Shown here: piece after piece, positions 24,245 through 36,139 of the stretch
How positions within the stretch are numbered: the first letter of the stretch is position 1
Layout: every line of letters starts with the position of its first letter
Assembly (NCBI GenBank): GCA_028622995.1
Contig: JAJQJQ010000022.1
Coordinates: 496,001-560,000 of the forward strand
Reading direction: 5' to 3'
Length of the DNA: 64,000 nucleotides
Origin: Panagrolaimus kolymaensis
Taxonomy: Eukaryota > Nematoda > Chromadorea > Rhabditida > Panagrolaimidae
Made by a program: the position numbers and the translations under genes
Notes under the pieces: model-generated
Databases searched by the model: none
The model's input: only the letters and a program-made list of their open reading frames with translations
What the model was told of the DNA's origin: nothing

Positions 24245-26106
24245 ATGTCTCATTCAAACATTTTCCTTAATTCTGGAAATTCTACGACTCCATTTATTAT
24301 ACCTGAAGATTCATCTGCTGATGTCGAAGGTGAATATGTAACCGTTGATCAAAGCCATCTTCAACAGCGTTTTTTTTCTTCAAATAAGCAAATTATTCAT
24401 ATTCCTAATGAAGAAGCTTTAGCAGAATTTCTTGAACCTAGTTGCCAGCCATTTATAGAATCCGGTGTTATAAATAATGAAGAAGGTCCAATAACTCCAC
24501 AAAAAATGTTAAAATATTTAGCAAATAGAGAATCATATGATTGTACTTTGATGCTTTTCTATCCTAAAGCTGGTCTAAAATCTTATTGCAAAAATAAAGA
24601 TGAAAAAAGGTAAATCATTTTTTTTCATGGCTTTCGCTTTCACAAAACCAACCTTCAACTAATTTATAGATATTTTTCTCCAAATCCAAGGATTGATTTG
24701 ATTGGACATGGATGGAGCGAATTGTTCGAAAAGTTAAAAATCCGCAATTCCATGGCTGAAGACGTTGACATAGTTAAAGGATTTTCAGCGACATGTAAAA
24801 ATGAATATCAAGAAGAAAACAAAGGAGTTGAATCAAAAAAATGCAACTCAAAAGTAAGACTTTTTTTGAATCATAGTTCCTTGGCTTAATTTCCTATAAA
24901 ATTTGCACAGATTTTATAGTATTGCATAAAATTTTAGCTTCCAACTTTACTTTCTCATGCCTTTAAAATTTCTTGTAACAATGTCAGCCAATTTTCTATC
25001 GATATTGATCTTTCTTTTGGAACACATTATTTTGGAAGTTTGCAATCTCAAAATATTACCTTAATTTCAAAACCATCCAAAAGTGTTAATTCTTGTGATG
25101 AAAGTTCTCCACAATATTCACGAATTATAAAAAGTGGAGATACTGTTGCTTTTTTTAATCGACAATCCATGAATTTGACTGTTTTTCTTTCCACCGAAAA
25201 TGGATGTTTGAATGTTGATCAAAGTCAATGGAGTGTTTTTGAAATTTATAAAGGTTTGCTTTTTTGGAAAACAAAAATGTTTTTTTAAATTTTAGTTATT
25301 TTTAGTTAATGAAAATAACATTTTTGATGCTTATGGCCAAATTATTCATAAAACTTATGATCAAATTACTTTTGGCAGCAGTATAATTCTCATTGATACG
25401 ATCACTAAAACCCAATCACCTTTAATGAAAATTAAAACAACTAAATTTAAAATCGAGAATTCTGCAAATGAAAGCATCCCTGTTAGTGAACTTCACAATT
25501 GCATTTTTGAAGTCGATGGACATGGATTTATGGCACCTGATAATTCGAATACTGGAGTTGAATTTAAAGTAGTTGAAACTATTGAAACCCATCAAAAATT
25601 TCAATGGTTTATTGTTTCCGCTGAAATTATTAAACATCAATTTTACCCGATTCAAGGAATCAAGCCTGGTTTTTGTATTTCCAAATTTCCATTCATTCGA
25701 GAATGTTGGCCAGCTAAATTTGATGCTGAAGGATTTTGTTTTTGTAAATTTTATGGTGAAAAATTTTCTAAAAATATTAATGTTTGGATTGGAAGCTTTC
25801 AATGTAAAGTTAAATCAGCAAAGTAAGTTAATCTCTGGAATATTCTTCACTGTCACGTGATTGTAACAATTTTTGTCTCTGAAAACAATTTTATTTTTTA
25901 GCCACATCGGTATCGAATTTTATCTTCCAACATTAAAAATTTATAAAGATCATTGCCAAAATTATGGAATTGCTTCAGCTGTAAATGAATCAGCTCCAAT
26001 TATGCTTGTTTCCGACGATGGAGTAATTTTCCAATCATTTTATTCTTATCAAATTTATCCGCAACATCAAGAATATGATTGTGGTTATGTATTTAAAAAT
26101 CAATAG
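24245..26106 (+). CDS. Divergent CSL (CBF1/Su(H)/LAG-1) family transcription factor
   Basis: Exons are 24245-24609, 24670-24853, 24938-25253, 25306-25822 and 25902-26106; phases fit and the product is 528 residues. CSL blocks appear in order. The N-terminal Rel-like start is MLKYLANRESYDCTLML, with the DNA-contact loop KSYCKNKDEKRYFSPNP and LIGHGW (compare the KSYxNEKRFFxPPP and YLxGxGW blocks of the family). The strictly conserved ISKPSK is present, then the beta-trefoil VSELHNCIFEVDGHGFM and the C-terminal Rel-like PIMLVSDDGVIFQSFYSYQI. CSL proteins bind DNA and are the nuclear effectors of Notch signalling. This one is short, has a two-residue insertion in the contact loop and is strongly diverged, so it is probably an extra paralogue and not the main LAG-1. 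Notch coupling is not shown. Confidence 0.82.
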
Positions 26107-26281
26107 CAATAAAAAGGATTCAGGAATAAATAAAGACATTAGAACAATTTGGTATGATTATGTGCTGTTTATGACATACAAAAAAAGTCTTTTGATACTT
26201 GTTTCCTCCAAACAAACGATCAAAGCCAAAGCAATTGGTTCATTATGGGTCTAAAAAATACTAAATTTTTAATAGTTTTTG

Positions 26282-26530
26282 TTAGTTATAAAGTTTTATT
26301 TCTTTTAACTTTTGTAGTATTTCATGTTTATAATTTGTGCATGGTACTCTAATATTTTCAACATAAGGATGTCTCGTGCAAATAATGTAAACATCATCGA
26401 TAGCAAATTCATTTAAAAAAAAATAATAAAACGTTGATGGTCCAACATTTTGACAATGTACTGTACTTGATAAAAATTTGCATAACTCTAAAAGGCAGCA
26501 AAAAAAAAACACAAGATAAATAAAAGCCAT
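26282..26530 (-). CDS. Possible small secreted protein, unrecognised
   Basis: An 82-residue frame on the minus strand between the CSL-like gene and ferlin. It starts MAFIYLVFFFCCLLELCKFL, a hydrophobic N-terminus that could be a signal peptide, and carries five cysteines downstream of a predicted cleavage region. It would be head to head with ferlin, 36 bp from its ATG. A CTTTTAG inside the frame could also be a splice acceptor, so the true structure may differ. I do not recognise the family, and it may not be a gene. Confidence 0.3.
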   Translation of the reverse strand: MAFIYLVFFFCCLLELCKFLSSTVHCQNVGPSTFYYFFLNEFAIDDVYIICTRHPYVENIRVPCTNYKHEILQKLKEIKLYN

Positions 26531-26566
26531 TGTTGCATTTTTGTCATTTGTAAAGTCAACGCAAAA

Positions 26567-29500
26567 ATGAAAAAAGTGGTGAATAAAGCGAAAGAAAAAG
26601 TTGTGGAACGGATGGTGAAAAAGAAAATGGAAAAAGTACTTGGTAAAAACGCTGATGAAGAAGGAGAAGAAGAGCAACAATATGAAAGTGATGGAACAGA
26701 AACTTCGGGCACTCCTAAAACCACTGGATTTCGTTCAAAAATTGCTGGAAAATTTAAGAGATTGCGTAAATCTTCATCAAACACCGAAAGCAGTGGAAAT
26801 GAAAAACCTCATGAAAGTGATACAGAAACTCCAGTTGAAACTTCTGATGGAACTGAAGAAACAGAAGTAAGTTACTTTTTTTTTCTTTGATAATTGAAAC
26901 ATTAATATTTTTAGGGTTCTGATCATTACTCAATACCAACATCTCAAGACAACTCTTCATGGGAATCAGATGACGCCAGCAGCAGTGTTCAAGGAAAACA
27001 TCATGGAAAGGATTTAGCTTTTGATAATGAAATGAGTAAACCTGTAAATGATGATCTTCCACAAGATAAAAAGACAAAATTCACGGTAATAAATACTTTA
27101 AGTTACAGATTTGGTATTACTATATATATAATAATTTTTAGGTTGCTATCAGAGTTATTGATGCTATCGAATTACAAGGTTTTGAAGGACAAGAACTTAA
27201 TCCTATGGTAAGAATCGTGGTTGAAAACAAATGCAGAAAAACTCATGTCATTAGAGGAACTGATAATCCACATTGGGATCAAACACTATATTTTACATTG
27301 AAAACAACTTTACAAGAATTGAGTACGAAAGCTGTTGAATTTAAAGTGAGTTACATATTTTATTTTTGAAATTATAATGGAAGTTGTTCTTGCAAATGCA
27401 TTGAAAGAATCTTGCAAACTGTTAGCTTGATGATCTTTCGTTGCAAAAGTTTGGGAACTTGTGAAAAAGCTTTCAATCACTGAAAAAAAAGAAGATGATT
27501 TCATTGTTGCTATTTTTAGGTTTATAGCGCTGGAAGCTTTCTTCGCAATGCTTTAATTGGTGGATTTCGATATGATTTAGGCTTAATTTACAAAAGTCCT
27601 AACCACAAAGCACTTGGAAAATTTCTTTCTCTTCGTGCAGTTTCTGATGAATCTGATGCTGAAGATGGTCAAATCCGTGGATTCCTTCGAATTTGTGCTG
27701 GTATCACATATCCTGGATATTCTGGTTCGATGTCATTACCATTCAATCCAAAAAATTGTGAAGTTATTGATGCTGCTGATTCTTTATGCTATAGACTTCA
27801 ATTTCGTGCATACAAACTCCTGTCAATTGTTTCTCGTGTTCGTTTTGCAAATAACAAAACACCTGCTGCACCAATGTTGTTAGCTGTTGAAATTATGCTG
27901 GGTGAACAACGAGTTATATCTACTTTTCAAGAATCCACGGATGAAAATATTTCAATCAACGAAGAGCTTCTCCTGCCTATTATGTGGCCATCTGTTTCTC
28001 GTAAAGTAATATCATAATTTCCATTTGTCTTTATATTAAACTGTTAAATATTTCAGATTCGTATCAGAATTCTTTCTAAAAAGCATAAGAAAGCTAAGAA
28101 GACAGTTGTTTGTACTGCGTTTTTGGATATGAAACAACTTTGTCAATCAGGTGATAATGGTTATTTGCCTCTCTTTGGTCCAAGTTTCGTCAATTTCTAT
28201 GGTCCTGATTTGGGAAAAAACAAGCCAGCTTCTTCTGAAATAAAGCGAATGCGGGATGGTATCTCTGAATGCACAACGTTTGTTTTTTATTTCATAAAAA
28301 TTCTTATTTCTTCTAAACTTTAATTTTAGATTTTATGGTCGTCTTTTATGTGATCTTGATTGCGAAGCTGCAAAACTTCAACGTCCTACTGTACGAGATT
28401 TGACGATGGCTGCTATAATTGGTTCTGAAGCTTTTTATTGTCGTCGAAATTTTACTCTATTTGCAAGCTTTTTCTCTGCCAACATGATCAATTCTGAATT
28501 CAAGTAAAGTCCCTTGCTATCATTTGTGATTTAATGATTTGTTTTTAGATCAAACAATGTACAATATGCGATTTCTATTGGTGAATTTGGTAATCCCGAT
28601 TACGATTTGGTTTTAAACAGTAGTGATCGAAGTCTTCCGGTTTGTTTTTTTCTACTCTCATATTCTTTATTTACTTACATTTCATTTTTAGTCTATGCCA
28701 ATTTATGATTCGACAAAATCTTATGCTATGCCATGGGGTACTCATAAACCAATTTGTGAGGTTGAATGTTCATGGGAAAATATCATGCCAAGAATTGCTC
28801 AATCAAATGCCATATTTCGCATCGTCAAACTTCTTCAAGAATTTCGTGAAGAAGCTGAAGCCCGATCTGCAAATAATACTGAAGTTGGAGCCTTGGTTTC
28901 TGTTGTTGTCAATGCTATCGATGAAACAATTTGTGCTTTACAACTTATTGAGAAATCTGCATCATACTTCAAGGGGCATGATAACAGTGAAATGTGGCTC
29001 ACTCAACTTGATCACCATCTTGAACAATCACGCTTCATCAAATTTTCTCAGCTTTCTAACAAGCTTGAATCATTCAAATATACTACATTAGAAGCAAGTC
29101 AAATGGAAGAACCTGGAATCCAAAAATTGATAACATGTGCCAAAGAATTGGAAGAATTAGCTCTTGATGCACAAATTTCTATCCCTGATGTTTTTCTATG
29201 GATGTTAGTTGATCGTGAAGCTGTTGCATATGCTAAAATTCCTGTTCCTGAAATTACTTTCAATACAAATGAAATGAAAGCGGGTGTTGATGCTGGCAAA
29301 CTAAGGACTTTTTACTTTACTTGGTTAAAGCAAAAACGTCATAATCGTAAATTAATGGTAGGTCTTTACTAATTGTAAATGTGATTTAAAATAACTTTCT
29401 TATTTTAGGAGCAATCCATACCATCTGTTTTGCACGCTCGTTTATGGTTTGGTTTGTCAGAATATCGTCAATATTGGGAACATTCTTTGGCACCTGGAAA

Positions 29501-32500
29501 AATGAAATATTTTGCCGAGTTGTTTGTTAATGAAAAGCGCAAGCTTTTTTCTTCTAACTTTACTTCCACAAGGTTTGGTGATTCGTTGTAAACCTTTTTA
29601 AATTTAACACATGGAATTTTTATAGCAACCATCCTTTTGGAATTTCTGATGAAACTGGCACTCTTGAACTTTCTGAACAAACTATTCACCCGCCTGCAGG
29701 ATGGAAATTCACAGGGCTTTGGCATCAAAAGCGATCGCATGATATGTATGTTGGTCCTGAAACTGGTGCACGAAAATACGAAGATGAATGCTTTGAAGTA
29801 CAACGGCAAGAAAAGGAAGAATGGAACCATGACGCTTACACCAGCTATTATGGCGATCGATTAAATGAAGCTGAACTTCAAAAAGCCCCAACTGGTTGGA
29901 TTTTCGAAGGCAATTGGGAAGTTGATTTACATTGTGAAGGTGGCGTAGATGGATGGATTTATTCTCTCAATAATGAATTCAGCGAAAAATCTGGTGCATG
30001 TGATGTTTGCGAAAGAATTGGCCATAAATTCCGTCGACGAAGATTGAAAAGATTCCGAACTTTAATAGATACATCTGCTTTGTGGACATTGTACGAAGAT
30101 GCTGAAGTTTTTAAAAAACGATGTGATGAATTTGGATGGGAGGTAAATTAATTTATTTATATTAATCATTTTACATTATTCCTTGATTTTAGTATTCTCA
30201 ACGTTTTGATAAACCTTTACACATGCAACAACAACATGGTGATAATTTTCGACGAAAGCGGATGCTTCGAGAAATTGTTCGTGAAAGAAATAATGCTTAG
30301 TAATTTTTTTTATTGTTGTTGTTTTTCACAAATATTACCTAAATATCTGTTTTTAGTAAATTGGCAATCCGTGCTGATGGAAAAAGTGGAGGATACACTT
30401 CCCCCAGAATTTATGAAGTTCATTCTCAAATCAGCAGTTTTCAACTTCGTTTCTATGTTCTTTGGGCTCGCGAACTCATCTGTACTGAAAAGATTGTTAC
30501 TCGTACTTTTGTTCGTGTATACTTTTTACATCGTTGTCAAGAAACAGCCGTCATCAAACATTCAACAAATCCTATTTTCAATGAAACTTTAATTTTTGAT
30601 GAAGTAAGTGCATAAGTTAACGAACTTTTTTCTTCTCTTTTTATTCCTTTCTTTTTTTAGATTTTGGTTAATGGTGGAATTTTATCGCTTCAAAAGAATC
30701 CTCCATGTGCGGTGGTTGAAGTTTTGGGTGAAACTTTTGAAGGAACTGATCTTGTTCTTGGACGCTTTGACCTTGCTCCTACTGTACTTGCTACTGCCGA
30801 AAAGGGAGTTCCGAAAATTCGATGGCATAATCTTTCAAAAACAGATGAAAATGGTAAAGGTGCCCTTCTTGTTTATGCTGAAATGTATCAAACTGATGTT
30901 TCAAAACGACGTCTGCTTCCCAAACTTCCGTCTATAAAGAAATCAAATCGTTATGAAATTCCAATTGAATATCGTCCTAACTATGTCAAGTACAATGTTC
31001 AAATTCTTTGTTGGGGAATGAGAAATTTACAAAGATTTCGCTTGACCAAAATTCGTCAGCCTTGGCTTGAAGTTTCTGTTGCTGATGTTACAGGAGCCAC
31101 TTTACCATTAAAAGATTCAAATGTTTCACCCAATTTTGAGGATCCACTTATGACATTTCATGACATTTCAATGCCTGAAAAACTTTATTATGCTCCTCCA
31201 ATTCAAATTTCACTCTTTGATCAACGAAGTTTTGGAATGCAACCTCAAGTTGGTGTTTGCACAATCAGCAATTTTTCAAAATATCTCAAGGCTCCTCAAC
31301 CACCGGTTTGCTTTTTTATTCTTATTATAGCAGTTTCTTTTAATTTTATTTATAGGTGCAAATTAACCAAGAAGAATGGGATGAATACGATAATGTCGCA
31401 AAACAAGAAAGGGAAGATGAAAGATTAGAATTTGCTAAATTTGATCAAAACCAATTGGGCAACTCCGATGAATTCTTTGCATTTCCTGGTGAACGGAACA
31501 GCCCACGAATTGACTGGTGGTGTAAATATTATTACAGTACAGGTGAAAATGAAAAAGCACCTGGCTATGGAAAGTAGGATTTTATATTGAATTATACTTC
31601 CATAATAACCCTATTTCTTTTTAGACTTGGATTCAATAAAATCAAAATCTTTTCTAAACCACTTGAAGAAGTTGGCGATTATCGTGGATTTGGTGATTTT
31701 CTTGATACTTTTTATCTTCAAAGGAATTCTCGCAAGAAAAAACGTGGAAATGTTAATCGTTCAAGGGATATCTGTGGTGAACTCAAAGGAAAGCTTTTTA
31801 TTATGCGTAAAAATTTAAAGAATCCAAATCTTTTGCTCGATCATGTTGCTGGTGCAGAATTCGAAGGAGTTGTTCCATGCATTGTTAGAGTTTACATCAT
31901 CAGAGCCTATGATCTTGTTAGCTGCAATAAAAATGGTGTCATTGATCCTTGTGTTCAAATTCGGCTTGGCTCTCGAAAAATTACTTCACCTTATGTTCCT
32001 GAAACAACTAAGCCCATCTTTGGTCACATGTTTGAACTTACGACAAATATTCCAAAAGAAACAACTTTGAAAATTTCTGTTCTTGATAAGAAACGATTCT
32101 TTGGTGGTGAAGAAATTGGTGAAACAATCATTGATTTGGAGAATCGCCTTCTAACAAAACATCGAGCTACGGTAGGACTTCCTGAAATGTACAACTTGTT
32201 TGGACCGCTTCCATGGAGAGATCAACTTGCACCTATGGAAATACTTTCCAGGTATGGATTTATAATAAAAACTAAATTTCTGTCATATTCTTTTTTTTAG
32301 ATACTGTCGAAAAATGGGTTTTCATCCTCCTCGACTTTTAATGGATAAAGATAATTGTGGACTCGAAGCTTTTGGCTGCTCAGTTTGGTTGAATACAATT
32401 GAACCTAATAAGCTTGAAAGTGAAGATATGCTTGGTCGACCTATTCAACGTGTTGCACTTTTCATTCTTCAATCGATTGGTTTGGTGCCTGAACATGTTG

Positions 32501-33721
32501 AAACTCGGCCACTTTTTAGTGCTATCAATCCTGATCTTGAAGTTGGAAAGCTTCAATGCTTCATTGATATTTTCCCAAAATTACTTGGCACAATTCCACC
32601 TGCAATTGATATTACTCCTCGAAAACCCGAATCTTATCAACTTCGTCTATCAATATTCAAGACTCGTAATGTTCTTCTTATTAAACGATCATTTGGTAAT
32701 CCTGCAGCTGATTTGTATGTTCGATGTTATATCAATGGCGCTACAAAAGCTGAAAAAACCGATATTCATTATCGAGTGCTTGATGGAGCAGGATCTTTCA
32801 ATTGGAGAATCCTTATGAATTTTGATTATGATCCTTGGGAACGAATGATTTCAGCAAAAAAGAAAACTCGGCTATTCCGAAAAGCTTCATCCGAGCTTGT
32901 TGATCCTCTTTTAGTTGTTCAAATTTGTGATAACAATAAATTCAAAAAGGATGATGTTATTGGTGAACTCAAAATGGCACTACTTGGATTCGAAGAAGCC
33001 CAACCTGACGATGAAAACATGATAAACGTAAAGTATCACAAAGAAAAAAAATATAAATGTTGTATTAATTGCTGCATTTTTTGCTGGAAAACTCGTTGCT
33101 GTTTGAAAAGCGAAAAGAATAAGAAAATTAATCTTCCTCGAGCTCCGGTTTGTTTTAAAACTTTTCTTTAAATATAATTTATAATGCTTTTTTTCAGGTT
33201 TACATTCCAAATGAAGTGAGACTTCTCTCAATATTTGATCAAAAATCAATTCGTGGATGGTGGCCTTGTTTATCAACACGTGTTCCAAAAGAACAGCGAA
33301 GTGATTATAATGAGAAGAAAAAAGACGACGATTATGATCCTTTAAAAAAATATGTTACTGGGATGATTGAAATGGAAATGAGTTTAGTCACAGCTGCTGA
33401 AGCTAAACTTGAACCCGTTGGAAAGAAACGTAACAAGCCAAATAAAGTATGTCTTTTTTTTTAATTAATCTTAAATTTTGATCATTCTGGTACTTTTTTT
33501 AGAATCCTTTTCTTCCTCGACCTGAACGCTCTCGATGGGATTCATTCTGGTGTACTTCTCGAATCAAGGTTGCTTTGCGATTCTTCTGGAGAAAATGTGG
33601 TGCTCAAGCTCTTTGTTATATTGTGTGTATTCTTCTTGCAATCCTTTTACTTGCATCTTTTATTTGGCAATTTCCCAATATTATGGCTAGTATTGGTACA
33701 AAGTTGTTTATTGGAAATTAA
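26567..33721 (+). CDS. fer-1: Ferlin, FER-1/dysferlin type
   Basis: Eighteen exons with all phases consistent (first 26567-26866, last 33503-33721) give about 2,050 residues, close to C. elegans FER-1. An acidic, Ser-rich N-terminus of about 155 residues is followed by C2 domains (the first at 27142 corresponds to dysferlin C2B) and FerI/FerA/FerB regions. Then comes a nested DysF domain (PPAGWKFTGLW..., GWIFEGNWEVD, GWIYS, and the terminal GWEYSQRF). Further C2 domains include FDQRSFGMQPQVG, the block LVPEHVETRPLFS and KSIRGWWPCL. A single C-terminal transmembrane helix ends the protein. Ferlins are Ca2+-dependent membrane-fusion proteins; FER-1 drives membranous-organelle fusion in nematode sperm. 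A recognisable C2A is missing from the start. The intron at 27346-27519 (174 bp) is unusually long for this gene. Confidence 0.95.
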
Positions 33722-34682
33722 TGTTATTTTTTTTATTGTTTTTATTAATAATGTAATGTTTGTAATAAATTAAATAAATATATTTATAATTCCAATTTGT
33801 GTAATCAACCAAAATTTTTGAAGCATTTTTGGATTTCATTTGAAACAGTTTCTAATTGGATGGCCATTTCGTTTTTGATTTTTTGATGACATTGCAAGAA
33901 AAAAAGAACACGAGAGCTGCTTTTTTCATTGTTGCTCAAAGGTCCAACTAAGGGTTCTTTTTTTTTTTTGAAACCTCTTTTTGAATATTTTACAATTTTT
34001 TTTCTTACGAATTGATTCAATGCTATTGGTATTATTCTCTCCAGAAAGAATATGCTGAGGCAGTCTTTGAAAATAGAGAATTATTAAACAAGATTTGTTT
34101 ATTTCTTTTTCAAAAATTTTCATGCAGAAGCTTTTTTTATTATTGATTTTTTTTGTTGTTTCGCGAAGAGGACTTAGCACGCGAGCGCAAAAAAAGAAAT
34201 ACATGAAAGCCTCATTTTGTTCCAAGATAAGTGAAAGGAGAAGTTGTTTCAAAAAAAGTGTTTTTAAAAAACTTTTTTTTCATAACCATTTTTTTTGAAT
34301 ATTTTAAAACAGTCTTTTTTTGTTTTTTGTTTGATTAAAAGTTAAAAACTAAAAGTGAATTTATGAAAAAATAACGTCATTTATTTTATTTGACACAATT
34401 GGTTTTTTAATAAAGCATTTTTCTCACAAATTTTCTTTAAAACAAAATCAACGAGGACGTTGATCTTCTAGAGTCAATGAAAATAAAAAATGGATATGTG
34501 AAAAGCATCTGGATGAATCAAGAAATGATTGAAATAATAAAGAAAAGATTACTTTAAGCATAAATTTTTCTTTGAATAAAAAAATTCTCCAAATATTCTT
34601 GAGACCTCTGCGCTACTTATTTCACTTGTTTTTTCTTTCTTGTTTCGTTTATTATTGATTTCATTTTGTCTCTTAACTAAAC
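33722..34682. other. Intergenic, no firm gene
   Basis: AT-rich, with AATAAA near 33764 for ferlin. On the minus strand 33805-34020 there is a 71-residue Lys/Gln-rich frame that could be the last exon of a small convergent gene, but no acceptor or upstream exon convinced me. Confidence 0.4.
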
Positions 34683-34719
34683 ATGTTGGAATGGCTACTG
34701 CTGGCAATTGCGATGTTAG
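34683..34719 (+). CDS. Candidate first exon (signal peptide) of the thrombospondin-repeat gene
   Basis: A short frame, MLEWLLLAIAML, has the look of a signal peptide and ends at a possible donor (GTTTCT at 34720) in phase 1. The first thrombospondin exon at 39665 needs exactly phase 1 and has no start codon of its own. If correct, the intron is about 4.9 kb and contains the broken antisense gene and the transposon; without the transposon it would be about 1.1 kb. The donor and acceptor are both weak and the match in phase has a one-in-three chance of being accidental. Confidence 0.3.
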
Positions 34720-35696
34720 GTTTCTCTTTTAGAACGACAAAAAAAATGTATGCAAAAGAAAGATAATTATAACAAAAAAAGTGTTTATTTTATTCCTATA
34801 AAATAAAAATTTAATTTTATTTAATTATTGGCGCGTTTCAAACATAATTTATTTTAATTGTAATTCAATGGCAGGATTAAATGGGCATTTTGTTAATTCT
34901 TGTGACATATCATTGATTTCTGTGCCATTTTCATCGCATAAAATATAAATTGGATCAATTTCAAGCTTTCCAATGAATAATTTATCAATCATATTTGCGA
35001 CATCATTAAAAGATGAAATATTTTTATTAAAAATTGCCTGAAAAAATATGTAATTCGAATAATTTTATAAAGTTTTGTTTTAAAAAAAACAAACTTGAAA
35101 AAATCGTCCATCTTGAAGTTTTACTCGAACGAGAGAAAATGGGGAAAAAGAAATTTGTTTTTGTTTTTCTTTTAGAATTCGAATGGGTAATTTTGAGTAA
35201 TCGTGATTCTGAAGTTTTTTTTTGCATTTAGAAAAATTATAAATTAAATTAAGGCTACTTACATTAGGGATTCCATCTTTAAAGAATTTTAAAGGAAGTT
35301 TGCATTCTTTCAAATTATTATTGTTAGTTTTATAAAAATTTGTATCATAGGTGTATTTAATTTTTTCTGGTTCATTTATGCTTCGAATAAAATTTAAGAA
35401 CTTTGAAGCTTGACGAGAACTTTCTTCTATGGTTCCCGGATTTAAAATTAAACACTTTTTAAATTCAGTTGTTGTTTCAGCTTCATTTTTAACTTCAACT
35501 AATGCCTAAAATTAAAGAGATATGACATTTTTAAATTTGTGGATTATTTTAGAAATACTTACTTCTGAATATCCAAATGATTCAAGAACTTCACGCGCTT
35601 ATCCAACATTTAAAATTGATTTTACTATCATATTTTCCAACGATAGCTGATGATGTTTTTTGTTTGGATTATTCATAGAAATTTTCTCAATCAAGT

Positions 35697-35700
35697 TTAA
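35697..35700. repeat. Target-site duplication, left (TTAA)
   Basis: TTAA directly outside the left terminal inverted repeat; the matching copy is at 39510-39513. Removing one copy with the element restores the reading frame of the interrupted exon. Confidence 0.85.
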
Positions 35701-36069
35701 AGGAACATAGCTATTTCTTGCCTTTCTTGAAATTTTATGTCCCGTAAAGTGAAAGATGAAAAAACTGATACTGGGGCTGCGCGCGAAATTTGAAAACGTT
35801 TTTCGTTTCAAAATCATCGTCTCCTTTCTTTCTTTGATTTTCTTCATTTTGATTTTTTTTGTTGACGATGTTTGATCTAAGTTGCTGTTTGTCCTAATAT
35901 TGGTTGATGATTTGATTGTTTTGATGAAAACGGTTGCTGCTTCTTCATCTTCACTTCCAGGCCAGTTTTTTGTATTGTGTTGGTTATATTTTTAGTTCAG
36001 TTTTTAGGGAATTTTGATGGTGGATGGCTTTTAGATGACGAAGAAATCAAACTTTTTGGAAATATGGAT
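35701..36069 (+). repeat. Left terminal inverted repeat
   Basis: About 369 bp, matching the reverse complement of 39141-39509 with one difference noticed (TTTTATG versus TTTCATG near 35738). Identity stops sharply after GGAAATATGGAT at 36069. Confidence 0.88.
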
Positions 36070-36139
36070 TTTTATTACTAATATATCAAAAACAAATAAC
36101 AAAAAGCTTATAAAGGAAAAGACAGCTTGAATACAAAGT

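Noticed and set aside
34849..35208. UBX domain in the broken secreted-protein gene
   Set aside because: RVKLQDGRFFQAIFN and the IELQLK end resemble a UBX fold loosely, but the gene begins with a signal peptide and key UBX turn residues are not seen. Left as unrecognised.
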